DNA of 64,000 nt, from NCBI GenBank assembly GCA_903871545.1, contig CAIQHG010000081.1, forward strand, positions 1 to 64,000, read 5' to 3'. Numbering within the stretch: the stretch's first letter is position 1; every line of letters starts with the position of its first letter. A program made the position numbers and the translations under genes. The notes below the pieces were generated by a model, which ran no database searches, had not been told where the DNA came from, and saw only the letters and a list, made by a program, of their open reading frames with translations. Of this stretch, positions 44,823 to 53,650 are shown piece after piece. The stretch comes from an uncultured Burkholderiales bacterium (GTDB taxonomy: Bacteria > Pseudomonadota > Gammaproteobacteria > Burkholderiales > Burkholderiaceae_C).

Positions 44823-45858
44823 AGGTGCGCGGCTCAAGGTTGAGGTGACAGGCCACAATATGGTCATTTACTAGGCCGACTGGCGCAAGCTGCGGGGAAA
44901 CGCTGCGACAGGTGTCTTTGACATAGGGACAGCGGTCTTGAAAACGACAACCAACGGGCGGATTAATGGGATTAGGTGGGTCCCCCTCTAGAGGCGGCTT
45001 AGATGTTCGTTTTGCGGGATCCATCGAGGCAATAGCCGAGAACAGTGCCTGTGTGTAAGGATGCGCCGCATGGTTAAAGATCCGGTCAACAGGGCCCTTT
45101 TCGACAACTTGGCCAAGATACATGACCATCACTTCATCGCTCATGTAATGCACCACATGCAAGTCGTGAGAGATGAAAAGATAAGTCAGTTGTCTCTCGC
45201 TTTTAAGTTCTTGTAACAAGTTCAATACTTGGGCTTGTACTGATTTATCCAGTGCAGCAACTGCTTCGTCGAGTATGACTAAACGCGGTTGATACGCCAA
45301 GGCGCGCGCAATGTTGACGCGTTGTCGCTGCCCACCGGAGAGCTCATGCGGATAACGGGAGGCAAAGAGTTCAGGTGCTAGACCAACTCTTTGCAGCAAC
45401 GCTTTAGCTTGGAGGGTTGCTTCGGATTTTGAAACACCGTGCACTGTTGGGCCGTAGGATATGGTTTGTTCAATCGTCAAACGCGGATTTAGCGAAGCGA
45501 AAGAGTCTTGAAAAACCATTTGTAGATTTTTACGGAATTCTTTAAGCGCAATGCCGCCGTATTCAGCCACGCCGTCACCGTCAAAAACCATTTTGCCGCT
45601 GTCAGGATTGATCAAGCGCGCAATCAATTTGGCCGTTGTGGACTTGCCGCAACCGGATTCGCCCACAATACCCAACGTTTTGCCTTTGGCAACAGAAAAA
45701 CTGACGTTATCCACGGCATGAACAAACTTCTTCTCTTTAGCGAAGAGTTCACCCCGAACAGGGAAATACTTTTTGAGATTGTTTACCACCAAAATGGGTT
45801 GCGCAGGACCGCCACGGTCATGCGTGTTGAGGTTGGGGGCGGTGTCTAGCTTCATCAT
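44815..45858 (-). CDS. peptide ABC transporter ATP-binding protein (DppF-like)
   Basis: A 347-aa ATPase. Walker A GESGCGKST near 66, Q-loop MVFQDSFASLNPRLTI near 114, signature LSGGQRQRVNIARAL near 168, Walker B LVILDEAVAALD near 189, and C-terminal GCRFQDRCPYVKDTC. As in the first transporter, Ala replaces Pro in the Walker B extension. Overlaps both the DppC-like gene (4 bp) and the DppD-like gene (8 bp). Confidence 0.92.
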   Translation of the reverse strand: MMKLDTAPNLNTHDRGGPAQPILVVNNLKKYFPVRGELFAKEKKFVHAVDNVSFSVAKGKTLGIVGESGCGKSTTAKLIARLINPDSGKMVFDGDGVAEYGGIALKEFRKNLQMVFQDSFASLNPRLTIEQTISYGPTVHGVSKSEATLQAKALLQRVGLAPELFASRYPHELSGGQRQRVNIARALAYQPRLVILDEAVAALDKSVQAQVLNLLQELKSERQLTYLFISHDLHVVHYMSDEVMVMYLGQVVEKGPVDRIFNHAAHPYTQALFSAIASMDPAKRTSKPPLEGDPPNPINPPVGCRFQDRCPYVKDTCRSVSPQLAPVGLVNDHIVACHLNLEPRTYE

Positions 45859-46721
45859 TTTTTAATATCCATGGCAGCGCGCACGCCATCTGCCAGTAAG
45901 TTGAAAGCGATGGATGTCAAGAAAATAAACGCACCAGGAAGTGCTGCAACAAAAGGCTTGTTGTAAATAGCGGATCGCAAAGTGTTAAGCATCAACCCCC
46001 ATTCAGGCTCTGGTGGCTTTACACCTAGCCCTAAAAAAGACAACCCAGATGCCAAGATCATGCTCACACTCAGCAAGCCCGTCGCGTATACAAAAACGGG
46101 TCCGAGCACATTGCCCAAAACGTGTACTCGAATAATAGAAAAAGCGCTAGCCCCACTCATTCGTGCAGCTTCTATGTAATCGAGTTGACGCACCTGTGTG
46201 GTTACACTTTCTGCCACGCGAACTATTTGAGGAACAAACACCAATGTAAGCGCAATCAAGCTGTTACTCAAACCTGGACCCAGAGCACCAGAGATGGCTA
46301 CAGCCAAGAGAACGGACGGAAAAGCATAAAAAATATCCAAGATGCGCATAATGACCATATTGGTGCGACCACCAAGATAGCCTGCAAATAAACCTAAAGT
46401 AGTTCCAACACAAAATGCAGAAAACACAGGAACGATCCCCATCAACAAAGACAATCGCCCCCCGTACATCAGACGAGTCAGCATATCGCGCCCCAATTCG
46501 TCGGTGCCCAATAAATAGCCAGGACTGCCGATAGGCAATAAGCGTTTAAGCATGCTAGCTTTGAATGGATCGCCAGGAGCTAGCCACGGTGCAAAGACAG
46601 CGGACATCACTAGCACCAATAAAACACCAGCACTGATCAAGGCCAATGGCTCGTTTTTGAGTTGGCGCAGCACCATGCGCCAATATCCAAAGCTTTGAGG
46701 GGTTGGAGTGTGATCGGTCAC
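45855..46721 (-). CDS. peptide ABC transporter permease (DppC-like)
   Basis: A 288-aa permease. LGTDELGRDMLTRLMYG near 72, coupling loop EAARMSGASAFSIIRVHVLGN near 185 and GLSFLGLGVKPPEPEWG near 228 identify the DppC family. It lies 12 bp downstream of the DppB-like gene and is coupled to DppF. Gene order SBP-B-C-F-D differs from the first operon (SBP-B-C-D-F). Confidence 0.92.
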   Translation of the reverse strand: MTDHTPTPQSFGYWRMVLRQLKNEPLALISAGVLLVLVMSAVFAPWLAPGDPFKASMLKRLLPIGSPGYLLGTDELGRDMLTRLMYGGRLSLLMGIVPVFSAFCVGTTLGLFAGYLGGRTNMVIMRILDIFYAFPSVLLAVAISGALGPGLSNSLIALTLVFVPQIVRVAESVTTQVRQLDYIEAARMSGASAFSIIRVHVLGNVLGPVFVYATGLLSVSMILASGLSFLGLGVKPPEPEWGLMLNTLRSAIYNKPFVAALPGAFIFLTSIAFNLLADGVRAAMDIKK

Positions 46722-46733
46722 TGTCTTTACCTC

Positions 46734-47687
46734 TTAGGCGCGACCCATGCGTGGGTCAATCAAAGGTTGCACGATATCGACTAGTAAATTCAACACTACA
46801 AAGATCATGCACAACACAAGCAACGTGCCTTGTAGCAACGGAATATCGCGTTGAAAGATAGCAGTGTTCAACAAGAAACCTGTCCCAGGCCAAGCAAAGA
46901 CTGTCTCCACCAAGATGGACCCCCCCATCAAGTAACCAATTTGCAAGCCTGTTACCGCTAAAACAGTAGGTGCGGTGTTCTTAGCAATATGCCTAAAAAC
47001 AGCCATGTTGCTTAAACCCCTGGCACGCAGTGCAGTAACAAACTCTTGCTCCAACATATCTGCCACCAAAGCCCGCACAGTACGTGTGATGATTCCCATG
47101 GGGATGACACACAAAGTAACTGCGGGTAACACCAAAAAGCGCAAATGCTCCATGTCCCACACCCATTCACTTGAACCACCGGGCCCGGCGCCCATAGCAG
47201 GTAACCAACCTAAGTTGATGGAGAAGACAATCGTTAACACCAATCCTAGCCAGTAATGGGGAATGCTCACGCCAATCACAGACAAGGTGGTGGCAATCTT
47301 ATCTATTAAGCTACCGCGCTGATAGCCCGCTAATGCACCGAGCACGCACCCAACGCATACACCCATGAGAGACGCAATCGTGGCAAGCATGAACGTGTTG
47401 CTGACAGCCCCCAGAACCTCTGTAAGTACTGCCCGACCAGATGCAATGGACGTACCTAAATCACCATTCAAAGCGCGCCAAAGCCACAGCCCGTATTGGA
47501 CAGGCACTGGTTTGTCTAAACCATAAGCGCTTTTGAGTGCTTCGATGACCTCTACTGGCGCGTCGGCAGGGGCTATTGCGTTCAACGGGTCTCCTGGTGC
47601 CAGATAAACCAGCATGAAGGAGATGACGGTGACGCTTAGGGCAATGGGAAGTGCATAGAGCAGGCGCTTAAAGATGTAGACCCACAT
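46734..47687 (-). CDS. peptide ABC transporter permease (DppB-like)
   Basis: A 317-aa permease. N-terminal MWVYIFKRLLYALPIALSV, coupling loop TALRARGLSNMAVFRHIAKN near 213 and FAWPGTGFLLNTAI near 265 are DppB-typical. Its ATG shares one base with the stop of the binding-protein gene (TAATG), so the two are coupled. Confidence 0.92.
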   Translation of the reverse strand: MWVYIFKRLLYALPIALSVTVISFMLVYLAPGDPLNAIAPADAPVEVIEALKSAYGLDKPVPVQYGLWLWRALNGDLGTSIASGRAVLTEVLGAVSNTFMLATIASLMGVCVGCVLGALAGYQRGSLIDKIATTLSVIGVSIPHYWLGLVLTIVFSINLGWLPAMGAGPGGSSEWVWDMEHLRFLVLPAVTLCVIPMGIITRTVRALVADMLEQEFVTALRARGLSNMAVFRHIAKNTAPTVLAVTGLQIGYLMGGSILVETVFAWPGTGFLLNTAIFQRDIPLLQGTLLVLCMIFVVLNLLVDIVQPLIDPRMGRA

Positions 47688-49300
47688 TACTTCATTTTAA
47701 TCGTAGTGAGATCTTGGAACCAGTGTTGAGCTTGAACAAACTCTTGCACTTTGGGCGAAAGAGCATGTGGGTTTACATCATGTACGACCCACAACATCAA
47801 TGCATCGTCCACCATGGTTTGGTGAACTTCTGCAAGTAACGCATCTTGCACTTTAGTGTCAAAATTGTTCCGTAGTGTGTCCAAAGTGCTATCCATCTTT
47901 GGATTGTTGTAACCACCCCAGTTCACACCGTTGGGCGCGGTGTAACGACTATCGACAAAGCGGGTAAGCGCAAGAAAGGGATCTGCTGTGACGTAACCCA
48001 AGTTAATGCCAGTGATGCCCTTGCCAGCGTTCATATCCGCTTTGGCACCCCCGCGCCAGTGAAGGTAGAGATTTTCTAATTCAACGACTTCAAACTCAAG
48101 TTGAATACCAATCTCTGCCAAACTTTGTTGTATGAATTCGTTCATAGGCAACGACAACATCTGGCCAGTTCCGCCTTGAGCAATGATGATCTTGGCTTTA
48201 AGCGGTTTGCTAGGGCTGTAACCAGCCTGCGCCATGAGCGCTTTAGCTGCGGGTAAGTCATAGCCGATTTTGAAAGCGGGTTTGCCAAACCAAGGACTGG
48301 TGCTATCGATTTGGCCTTTGGCAGGAGTCGCCAAACCATTTAAAAGTTTAACAATGGCGTTTCGGTCAATTGCTAAGTTTGCAGCTTTGCGCACGTTAAT
48401 ATCTGTCCAAGGTGAACCTGGATATGTAGAGAAGTGATAAGGCCACACATGGGGCGTGACGTTGGTCACAAGTTTGAAGCCTGCACTCTTGAGTTGTGGC
48501 AATACATCTGGTGGTGGCGTTTCGATGATATCGACTTGCCCGTTGAGCAAAGCGTTGGCACGCGTCATCGCATCAGGAATGGGTACTAATACAATGCGGT
48601 CCGTCTTGGGGATGCGTGTTTTATCCCAATAGTCGGCGTTCTTGACCAAATCAGCACGCTCGCGTGGAACGAGTTTGTCTAATTTAAAAGGACCTGTGCC
48701 AGAAGGTTGAGTTGCAACCTTGCTCCAGTCTTTGCCCAATATTTCCCACTGAGCGGGACTACCAATCAAGAACCAGGGTAACTGGTACGGGAAAAGGGCG
48801 TCTACGTTTTTGGTGGTGATTTCAACGGTGTAGTCATCGACAACGCGGTAGGCTGCGATAGAGGGAATACGCGGGCGTACTTGCGCGCTTTGTTTAGCGT
48901 CAAATTGTGGAGACTTATCAGCCAGCACTTTGTCTAAGTTCCAAACAACCGCAGAAGCTTTAAGTTCAGAGCCGTCGTGGAACTTCACACCTTTGCGAAT
49001 GGTGAACACCCATTTTTTGTTGTCTTTAGGGTCGACCTTCCATGCAGTGGCAAGACCTGGAATTAATTTGCCCGGGCGGGTGCCGATATTGGCTTCCCAT
49101 GCGATCAATGGATCATAGAGCGTGTGTCCAGTGAACTGATAAGCACCAGCGCCTCGGTCAGGCTGGCCAGTGGTGAGCGGAATATCTGCCATCGAAATGC
49201 CGTAGCGAGCAACTGTCTCGGCCTGCAAGCTGGCCTGTAAACACAAGGTCAAAGGCATGGCAAAGAGCCAAGATGGCATTTTTTTTAGAATAGAGGGCAT
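47687..49300 (-). CDS. peptide-type ABC transporter substrate-binding protein (SBP_bac_5)
   Basis: Periplasmic binding protein, 537 aa from ATG 49300, preferred over an upstream ATG at 49351. A GGAG ribosome site lies 10 nt before it, and a proper signal peptide then starts (MPSILKKMPSWLFAMPLTLC, cleaved after SLQA). Landmarks are LIPGLATAWKVD, WVFTIRKGVKFHDGSELKA near 110 and DINVRKAANLAIDRNAIVKLL near 305. First gene of the operon. Relatives bind peptides, opines or glutathione. An inverted repeat upstream is shared with another operon in the window. Confidence 0.92.
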   Translation of the reverse strand: MPSILKKMPSWLFAMPLTLCLQASLQAETVARYGISMADIPLTTGQPDRGAGAYQFTGHTLYDPLIAWEANIGTRPGKLIPGLATAWKVDPKDNKKWVFTIRKGVKFHDGSELKASAVVWNLDKVLADKSPQFDAKQSAQVRPRIPSIAAYRVVDDYTVEITTKNVDALFPYQLPWFLIGSPAQWEILGKDWSKVATQPSGTGPFKLDKLVPRERADLVKNADYWDKTRIPKTDRIVLVPIPDAMTRANALLNGQVDIIETPPPDVLPQLKSAGFKLVTNVTPHVWPYHFSTYPGSPWTDINVRKAANLAIDRNAIVKLLNGLATPAKGQIDSTSPWFGKPAFKIGYDLPAAKALMAQAGYSPSKPLKAKIIIAQGGTGQMLSLPMNEFIQQSLAEIGIQLEFEVVELENLYLHWRGGAKADMNAGKGITGINLGYVTADPFLALTRFVDSRYTAPNGVNWGGYNNPKMDSTLDTLRNNFDTKVQDALLAEVHQTMVDDALMLWVVHDVNPHALSPKVQEFVQAQHWFQDLTTIKMK

Positions 49301-49449
49301 GGGCAAAACTCCAGATTTGGTTATCCTCGGTGTTTGCACACTTCGTGCCATCTCTTGGTTTTGTATATTTTTAATAGCTTCAGGCGCGTACCCCTATTCG
49401 TACGCAACAACCCACTCAAAATCTACTCAACCGCGCACACTTGATTTCG

Positions 49450-49475
49450 TTTTGGTGCATACTTACGCACCAAAA
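49450..49475. promoter_or_regulatory. TTTTGGTGC-N8-GCACCAAAA palindrome
   Basis: Perfect 9-bp arms around an 8-bp spacer, 150 bp upstream of the binding-protein start. A related TGGTGC-N7-GCACCA repeat occurs at 57299-57320. Likely a transcription-factor site for the second peptide transporter. Confidence 0.55.
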
Positions 49476-49761
49476 TAAATCAATTTATTTAATTGCACAA
49501 ACCTAGGGAATTCCCCCGGATTCTTTGGTTGGCGTTAGTAAACATGTTTTAGCGTAGTTCTTGCTAATTAAACGGTTGATCGAAAACACATTAGTTGACA
49601 TCCTCACAGTCCTTGAGCTTGACGCTAGCGCTTGCGCTTGCGCGGGAAGGACGGGGACGCCTACTTCTCGAGGGTCATCCCCAACCCCAGTCTTTTTTGA
49701 GACCTTATTGGCTACACGCTCAACGGCTCTCGCCTCCTGTGCAGTGGATTAAAGGCTGAGT

Positions 49762-49779
49762 GCTGAATGAAAATTCAGC
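49762..49779. other. 7-bp hairpin with GAAA tetraloop
   Basis: GCTGAAT (49762-49768), loop GAAA, ATTCAGC (49773-49779). No T-run follows on either strand, so it is not a clear terminator. It could be a stable RNA element downstream of the operon ending at 49882. Confidence 0.35.
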
Positions 49780-49881
49780 GGCTTGAGGGAGGTTGTGGAT
49801 ACGGGTCGATATGGTTTTTTGAGCGAGTCAAAGTGATCGGCAAATCGATTCGCGTTGACTTTTAGCTGAAGAAAAATTTTC

Positions 49882-50760
49882 TTACATTTTTATCTGACTA
49901 CGATACAAGTTTGAAATACTCTCCCCCGTCTGTATCAACACGCCTGGCTTAGACTGAATATAGTCAAGCAGTTTCTCAAAATATTTAATCCGATGAGGCG
50001 CGCCTGTTACGTAGGGATGCACGCTGATTGCCATCACTCTGGGAATGGACTCCCCTTCGGCCCATAACCTGTCGAATTGGTCCACCCCGCGAACGTACAT
50101 TTCATCTGCCCTGTTTTGTTGCAGAATCATCATGGGAATATCGTTCATCTCTACGGTATAAGGGACGGATAAAACAGGCCTAGGATTTGCCTGTATCCAG
50201 ACCGGTTGGTCATCTAAAACCCAATCAGCTACATACTCGACCCCTGCTGCAGATAGACAGTCTAGTGTCTTATCATCCTCAGTCAAGCCGGGACTCTCCC
50301 AGCCCACGGGAGTTTTACCAGTAAACTTTCTTATGGTACTGAGCGTTTGATCGATCGCTTTTTGTTGATCCTCGACTTTATGCATTGGCCCTTGAACATA
50401 ACCGTGACCCATGATCTCCCAGTTCTTGGTGAGCGCTGCCTCGACAATTCTAGGGTAGGTCTCGCAAACAATGCCGTTGGTTGCCATGGTGGGCGTAATT
50501 GATCGTTTATTCAACGCGTCAAAAAGACGCCAAAATCCGACCCGCATTCCATACTCATGCCATGCCCAGTTGGGTAGATCAGGCAACAAGGGTTGGCCCA
50601 TGGGTGGACTCAAAACGGTTCGAGGCATGGCACGTTCAATGCTCCAGTGCTCCACGTTAACAATGATCCATACTAAGACTCTGCCGTTGTCTGGAAGAGT
50701 AAAGCCGGGCCTGTCCACAATCGCAGAATACGGCACTCGTGAACTAAGTAAATTTGACAT
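49882..50760 (-). CDS. polysaccharide-deacetylase-fold (PuuE/imidase-like) protein
   Basis: A 292-aa NodB-fold (CE4) protein of the PuuE type. LPNWAWHEYGMRVGFWRLFDAL near 69-90, TNGIVCETYPRIVEAAL, WEIMGHGYVQGPMHK near 116 and GWESPGLTEDDKTLDCL near 149 are family signatures. The Asp-Asp metal motif of true polysaccharide deacetylases is missing, as in PuuE allantoinase and the related cyclic-imide hydrolase. It therefore more likely opens a cyclic amide or imide in the cytoplasm (no signal peptide). A homologue lies at 55499 in the same operon. Confidence 0.85.
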   Translation of the reverse strand: MSNLLSSRVPYSAIVDRPGFTLPDNGRVLVWIIVNVEHWSIERAMPRTVLSPPMGQPLLPDLPNWAWHEYGMRVGFWRLFDALNKRSITPTMATNGIVCETYPRIVEAALTKNWEIMGHGYVQGPMHKVEDQQKAIDQTLSTIRKFTGKTPVGWESPGLTEDDKTLDCLSAAGVEYVADWVLDDQPVWIQANPRPVLSVPYTVEMNDIPMMILQQNRADEMYVRGVDQFDRLWAEGESIPRVMAISVHPYVTGAPHRIKYFEKLLDYIQSKPGVLIQTGESISNLYRSQIKM

Positions 50761-50798
50761 ATGTGCTCCTGAATATTGGATTAGCCTAAAAGGCGAAA

Positions 50799-51500
50799 TT
50801 AATGAACACCTAAATATTTTTGAAGTATTTCTTCGTTATTTATCAACTCTGAAGGCAACCCACCCCACACCAAACAACCAGCCTCTAAGATGCAGACTCT
50901 ATCGGCTGCAGCCAAAGCACTGTAGAGGTTTTGTTCAACCAGCAAAATGCCTAAGCCGGCTGCTTTTAGTTTTGTGAGTACACCCTCCACCAATTCAACC
51001 ATCACAGGATCTAATCCCTCTGTAGGCTCATCCATCAGCAGCACCTTGGGACCGATCATTAGTGAGCGCCCTATCGCAAGCATCTGCCTCTCTCCGCCAG
51101 ACAGCTGATTACCTCGGTGGTTGATACGCTCTTTGAGCCTTGGGAAAGTGTCAAAAACCTGATCTATAGTCCAAGCTCCTTGCTTTCCCTGATCCAACAC
51201 ACTGAGATGTTCCCACACACTTAATGAGGCAAATAAACGTCTGCCCTGGGGCACGTACCCGATCCTCTCTTGTGAACGCTTAAACGCAGGCATCCCCTCC
51301 AAAGACACTCCGTTCATAAAAATCTCGCCCTGTGTTTTTAGTGGAGCACCTAGGCCCATGACTGTTCGAACCAACGAGGTCTTACCCATTCCGTTGCGTC
51401 CGAGTAAAGCAACAACCTCCCCCGCTTTAACTTCAAGGGACACTGCGTGTAACACCTTTGCTTCGCCGTATGAGGCGCACAGTCCTTTTAGCTCAAGCAC
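50799..51500 (-). CDS. branched-chain-type ABC transporter ATPase (LivF-like)
   Basis: A 233-aa ATPase. Walker A GRNGMGKTS near 35, Q-loop VPQGRRLFASLSVWEHL near 84, signature LSGGERQMLAIGRSL near 134, Walker B VLLMDEPTEGLDP near 153 and VEQN near 190. Overlaps the LivG gene by 8 bp. Confidence 0.93.
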   Translation of the reverse strand: MLELKGLCASYGEAKVLHAVSLEVKAGEVVALLGRNGMGKTSLVRTVMGLGAPLKTQGEIFMNGVSLEGMPAFKRSQERIGYVPQGRRLFASLSVWEHLSVLDQGKQGAWTIDQVFDTFPRLKERINHRGNQLSGGERQMLAIGRSLMIGPKVLLMDEPTEGLDPVMVELVEGVLTKLKAAGLGILLVEQNLYSALAAADRVCILEAGCLVWGGLPSELINNEEILQKYLGVH

Positions 51501-52248
51501 GGCGACGCCTCCCTAAATAAATATCCTGTACGCCCTCGTTGGCACGGATCTCATCGGGAGAGCCCTGTGCAAAGATTTGACCCTGGTACATACAAATCAC
51601 CCGTTCAACTAAAGACAAGGCCAGCTCAATGTCGTGTTCAATCAAAATAAAAGACATCTCCCTGGATAGCCCTTTTATGACTTCTGCCATCACTTTGCGC
51701 TCTACAGCCGACAACCCAGCAGCGGGTTCATCAAGCAACAGCACCTTAGGCGAACTTGTCAAAGACATCGCAAGCTCGAGCTGGCGTTGCTCCCCGTAAG
51801 CCAACTGTTTGACCAATACAGACCTGCGAGCTAGTAGATGACAACGTTGCATAGCTGACTCCACTGTTTCCTTCTCTGACAACGTAGGTCCGCCCAAACC
51901 AAAGAGGGAGAACTTGCTAGACCTTAGACCCCTGGTTGCGAGAAGCAAATTTTCTTCAACACTCAATCCAAAAAACAAATTCGTAATCTGAAAGGTACGA
52001 GCTAGCCCGTACGCAGCTCTTTTGTGAGGAGATGCTCGGGTGATATCAATCCCCTGCATCTTTATCGTCCCGTGAGTAGCGGGGGTCATCCCAGTGATGG
52101 CATTAAAAAGCGTTGTTTTGCCCGCACCGTTGGGCCCAAATATAGCCACCCGTTCGCCGGCCCCTAATTTGAGGCTGACACCGTTGACTGCTTGTAGGGC
52201 TCCAAAAGAAATTCCAACCCCGCTCAGCTCAAGTAAAGCTCCAGACAT
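51493..52248 (-). CDS. branched-chain-type ABC transporter ATPase (LivG-like)
   Basis: A 251-aa ATPase. Walker A GPNGAGKTT near 38, Q-loop ARTFQITNLFFGLSVEENLL near 84, signature LAYGEQRQLELAMSL near 146, Walker B VLLLDEPAAGLS near 165 and IEHDIELA near 204. Its first base overlaps the end of the binding-protein gene, so translation is coupled. Confidence 0.93.
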   Translation of the reverse strand: MSGALLELSGVGISFGALQAVNGVSLKLGAGERVAIFGPNGAGKTTLFNAITGMTPATHGTIKMQGIDITRASPHKRAAYGLARTFQITNLFFGLSVEENLLLATRGLRSSKFSLFGLGGPTLSEKETVESAMQRCHLLARRSVLVKQLAYGEQRQLELAMSLTSSPKVLLLDEPAAGLSAVERKVMAEVIKGLSREMSFILIEHDIELALSLVERVICMYQGQIFAQGSPDEIRANEGVQDIYLGRRRRA

Positions 52249-53507
52249 TAAGACTTCTTGATACCTTGAAAGCTGCGGGAGTAAACAGGCTGCTTGAGAT
52301 ACTCTTCAGGTTTGTAATTCCAAAACTGAGAGACCTTAGGGTAGCTGTCTGTCGCAACGTTCCAGTACTTACCGTCTGCTCGCTTAGCCACCGTTTTGAA
52401 AAAGACATCATAAACAGGGTTGCCGTAGCTGTCCAAACTTACTGGACGACCAAGTGGGGATGATTCGAGCACCACGCCCCTCACAGCCTCCAAAAACTTA
52501 GGTCTATTTTCAACATCTCCCTTGACCTTGGCCATTGCATCAGCCAACCACATTGCAGCCAAGTAATGTGAGAATCCGTAAAAAGAAGGAATCTCTTTGT
52601 ATGCGGCCTCATAATCAGCTACAAACTTCTTCGTAAGTGGGTTGGTACTTCCCTCCACAAACTGACCACATGAGACGATTCCTTCAGCTTCTGCCCCAAG
52701 GTTTCTGATGACGGATTGATCGGTCGTGTTTTGTGACCCCAATAAAGGAATGTTCCCTTTCAAACCAAAGGCTGACCACTGCTGAATAAAGCGTGTGGCG
52801 TCTGCCCCTAATTCCATTGCGAACACGGCATCTGGTTTGATGGACATAATTTGTCCTAAGTAAGGACTAAAGTCCTGGGTATTCAGCGGGTTCCAAAGCT
52901 GAGAAACTATTGAGCCACCCAGCTCAGTAAAGACCTGTGCAAACCCCCCGCACTGTTCGTGCCCAAATGCGTAGTCCTGTGCAATGGTAAGGACCTTTCG
53001 GTAGCCCAACTTCTTATATGCATAATCCCCCATCGCATGGGACATTTGACTGGCACTAAACCCTGCCACTCTAATAACGTTTGGAATCCGGGTTCTCTGT
53101 GTTAAGTCATCCGCTGCAATCACTGGAATAAAGTAAGGAATACCGTTTGACTTTGCGTATTCAGCTACAGCTAACCCTGTATTTGCGAGTAAGTCGCCGA
53201 TCAGAAAATCAACCTTGGTTTGCTCTGTTAGCTTTCGAGCTTTTTGCAGGGCTATATCTGGGTTTGAGCCGTCGTCTTCAACAATTATTTGTACATCGCG
53301 CCCCGCAATTTTTTTTCCTACTTGGTCCCAGTACAGATTAAAACCCTCGACGATTTCTTTACCCCCCGCTGCGACCACACCAGTCAAGGGGGCCAAGAGA
53401 CCGATTTTGATGGGCTCTTTGCTTTGGGCAAGCACTTGATCAAAACTACCAAGGGCAGCTAAACCTGTCAAGGATGCACCTGCGCCTATGAGTTGTCTAC
53501 GTTTCAT
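52248..53507 (-). CDS. branched-chain-type ABC transporter substrate-binding protein (LivK-like)
   Basis: A 419-aa periplasmic binding protein. The N-terminus MKRRQLIGAGASLTGLAALG resembles a Tat-type leader (KRRQLIG), cleaved after VLAQ. IKIGLLAPLTGVVAAGGKE near 34, WDQVGKKIAGRDVQIIVEDDGSNPD near 59 and AQDYAFGHEQCGGF near 180 are typical. Amide- and urea-type Liv systems often have binding proteins of this kind. The CE4 and FAH-family neighbours suggest a cyclic amide, imide or aromatic degradation product as ligand. Confidence 0.9.
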   Translation of the reverse strand: MKRRQLIGAGASLTGLAALGSFDQVLAQSKEPIKIGLLAPLTGVVAAGGKEIVEGFNLYWDQVGKKIAGRDVQIIVEDDGSNPDIALQKARKLTEQTKVDFLIGDLLANTGLAVAEYAKSNGIPYFIPVIAADDLTQRTRIPNVIRVAGFSASQMSHAMGDYAYKKLGYRKVLTIAQDYAFGHEQCGGFAQVFTELGGSIVSQLWNPLNTQDFSPYLGQIMSIKPDAVFAMELGADATRFIQQWSAFGLKGNIPLLGSQNTTDQSVIRNLGAEAEGIVSCGQFVEGSTNPLTKKFVADYEAAYKEIPSFYGFSHYLAAMWLADAMAKVKGDVENRPKFLEAVRGVVLESSPLGRPVSLDSYGNPVYDVFFKTVAKRADGKYWNVATDSYPKVSQFWNYKPEEYLKQPVYSRSFQGIKKS

Positions 53508-53593
53508 TTAAATTCCCCTTTAAGAAAAAAATTTGCAATCGATGAATAATTCCACAAGGCTAGATCAACTTTAGCAATTCCTGGTTTTATAAA

Positions 53594-53633
53594 CTTTACT
53601 TTACTTTACTTTACTTTAATTTAATTTACTTTT
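53594..53633. repeat. pentanucleotide tandem repeat (CTTTA)x5 plus variants
   Basis: Five exact CTTTA copies at 53594-53618 are followed by ATTTA, ATTTA and CTTTT. The run sits in the 143-bp gap between the LivM-like and LivK-like genes of one operon (read as TAAAG on the coding strand). Such runs can slip during replication. Confidence 0.85.
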
Positions 53634-53650
53634 CTGCACTTAACTTTAAT

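Larger units (their letters stand above)
49301..49881. other. intergenic region with several inverted repeats
   Basis: No supported gene. It contains GCGTAC-N8-GTACGC (49386-49405), the TTTTGGTGC/GCACCAAAA palindrome (49450-49475) and a 7-bp hairpin with GAAA loop (49762-49779). A 63-codon plus-strand frame at 49561-49752 and a minus-strand open stretch over the same bases have no recognisable features. Confidence 0.5.

Noticed and set aside
49561-49752. Plus-strand frame of 63 codons starting with TTG, and an open stretch on the minus strand over the same bases
   Set aside because: No ribosome site, biased composition (ACACAGRTGTPTSRGSS) and no family features on either strand.
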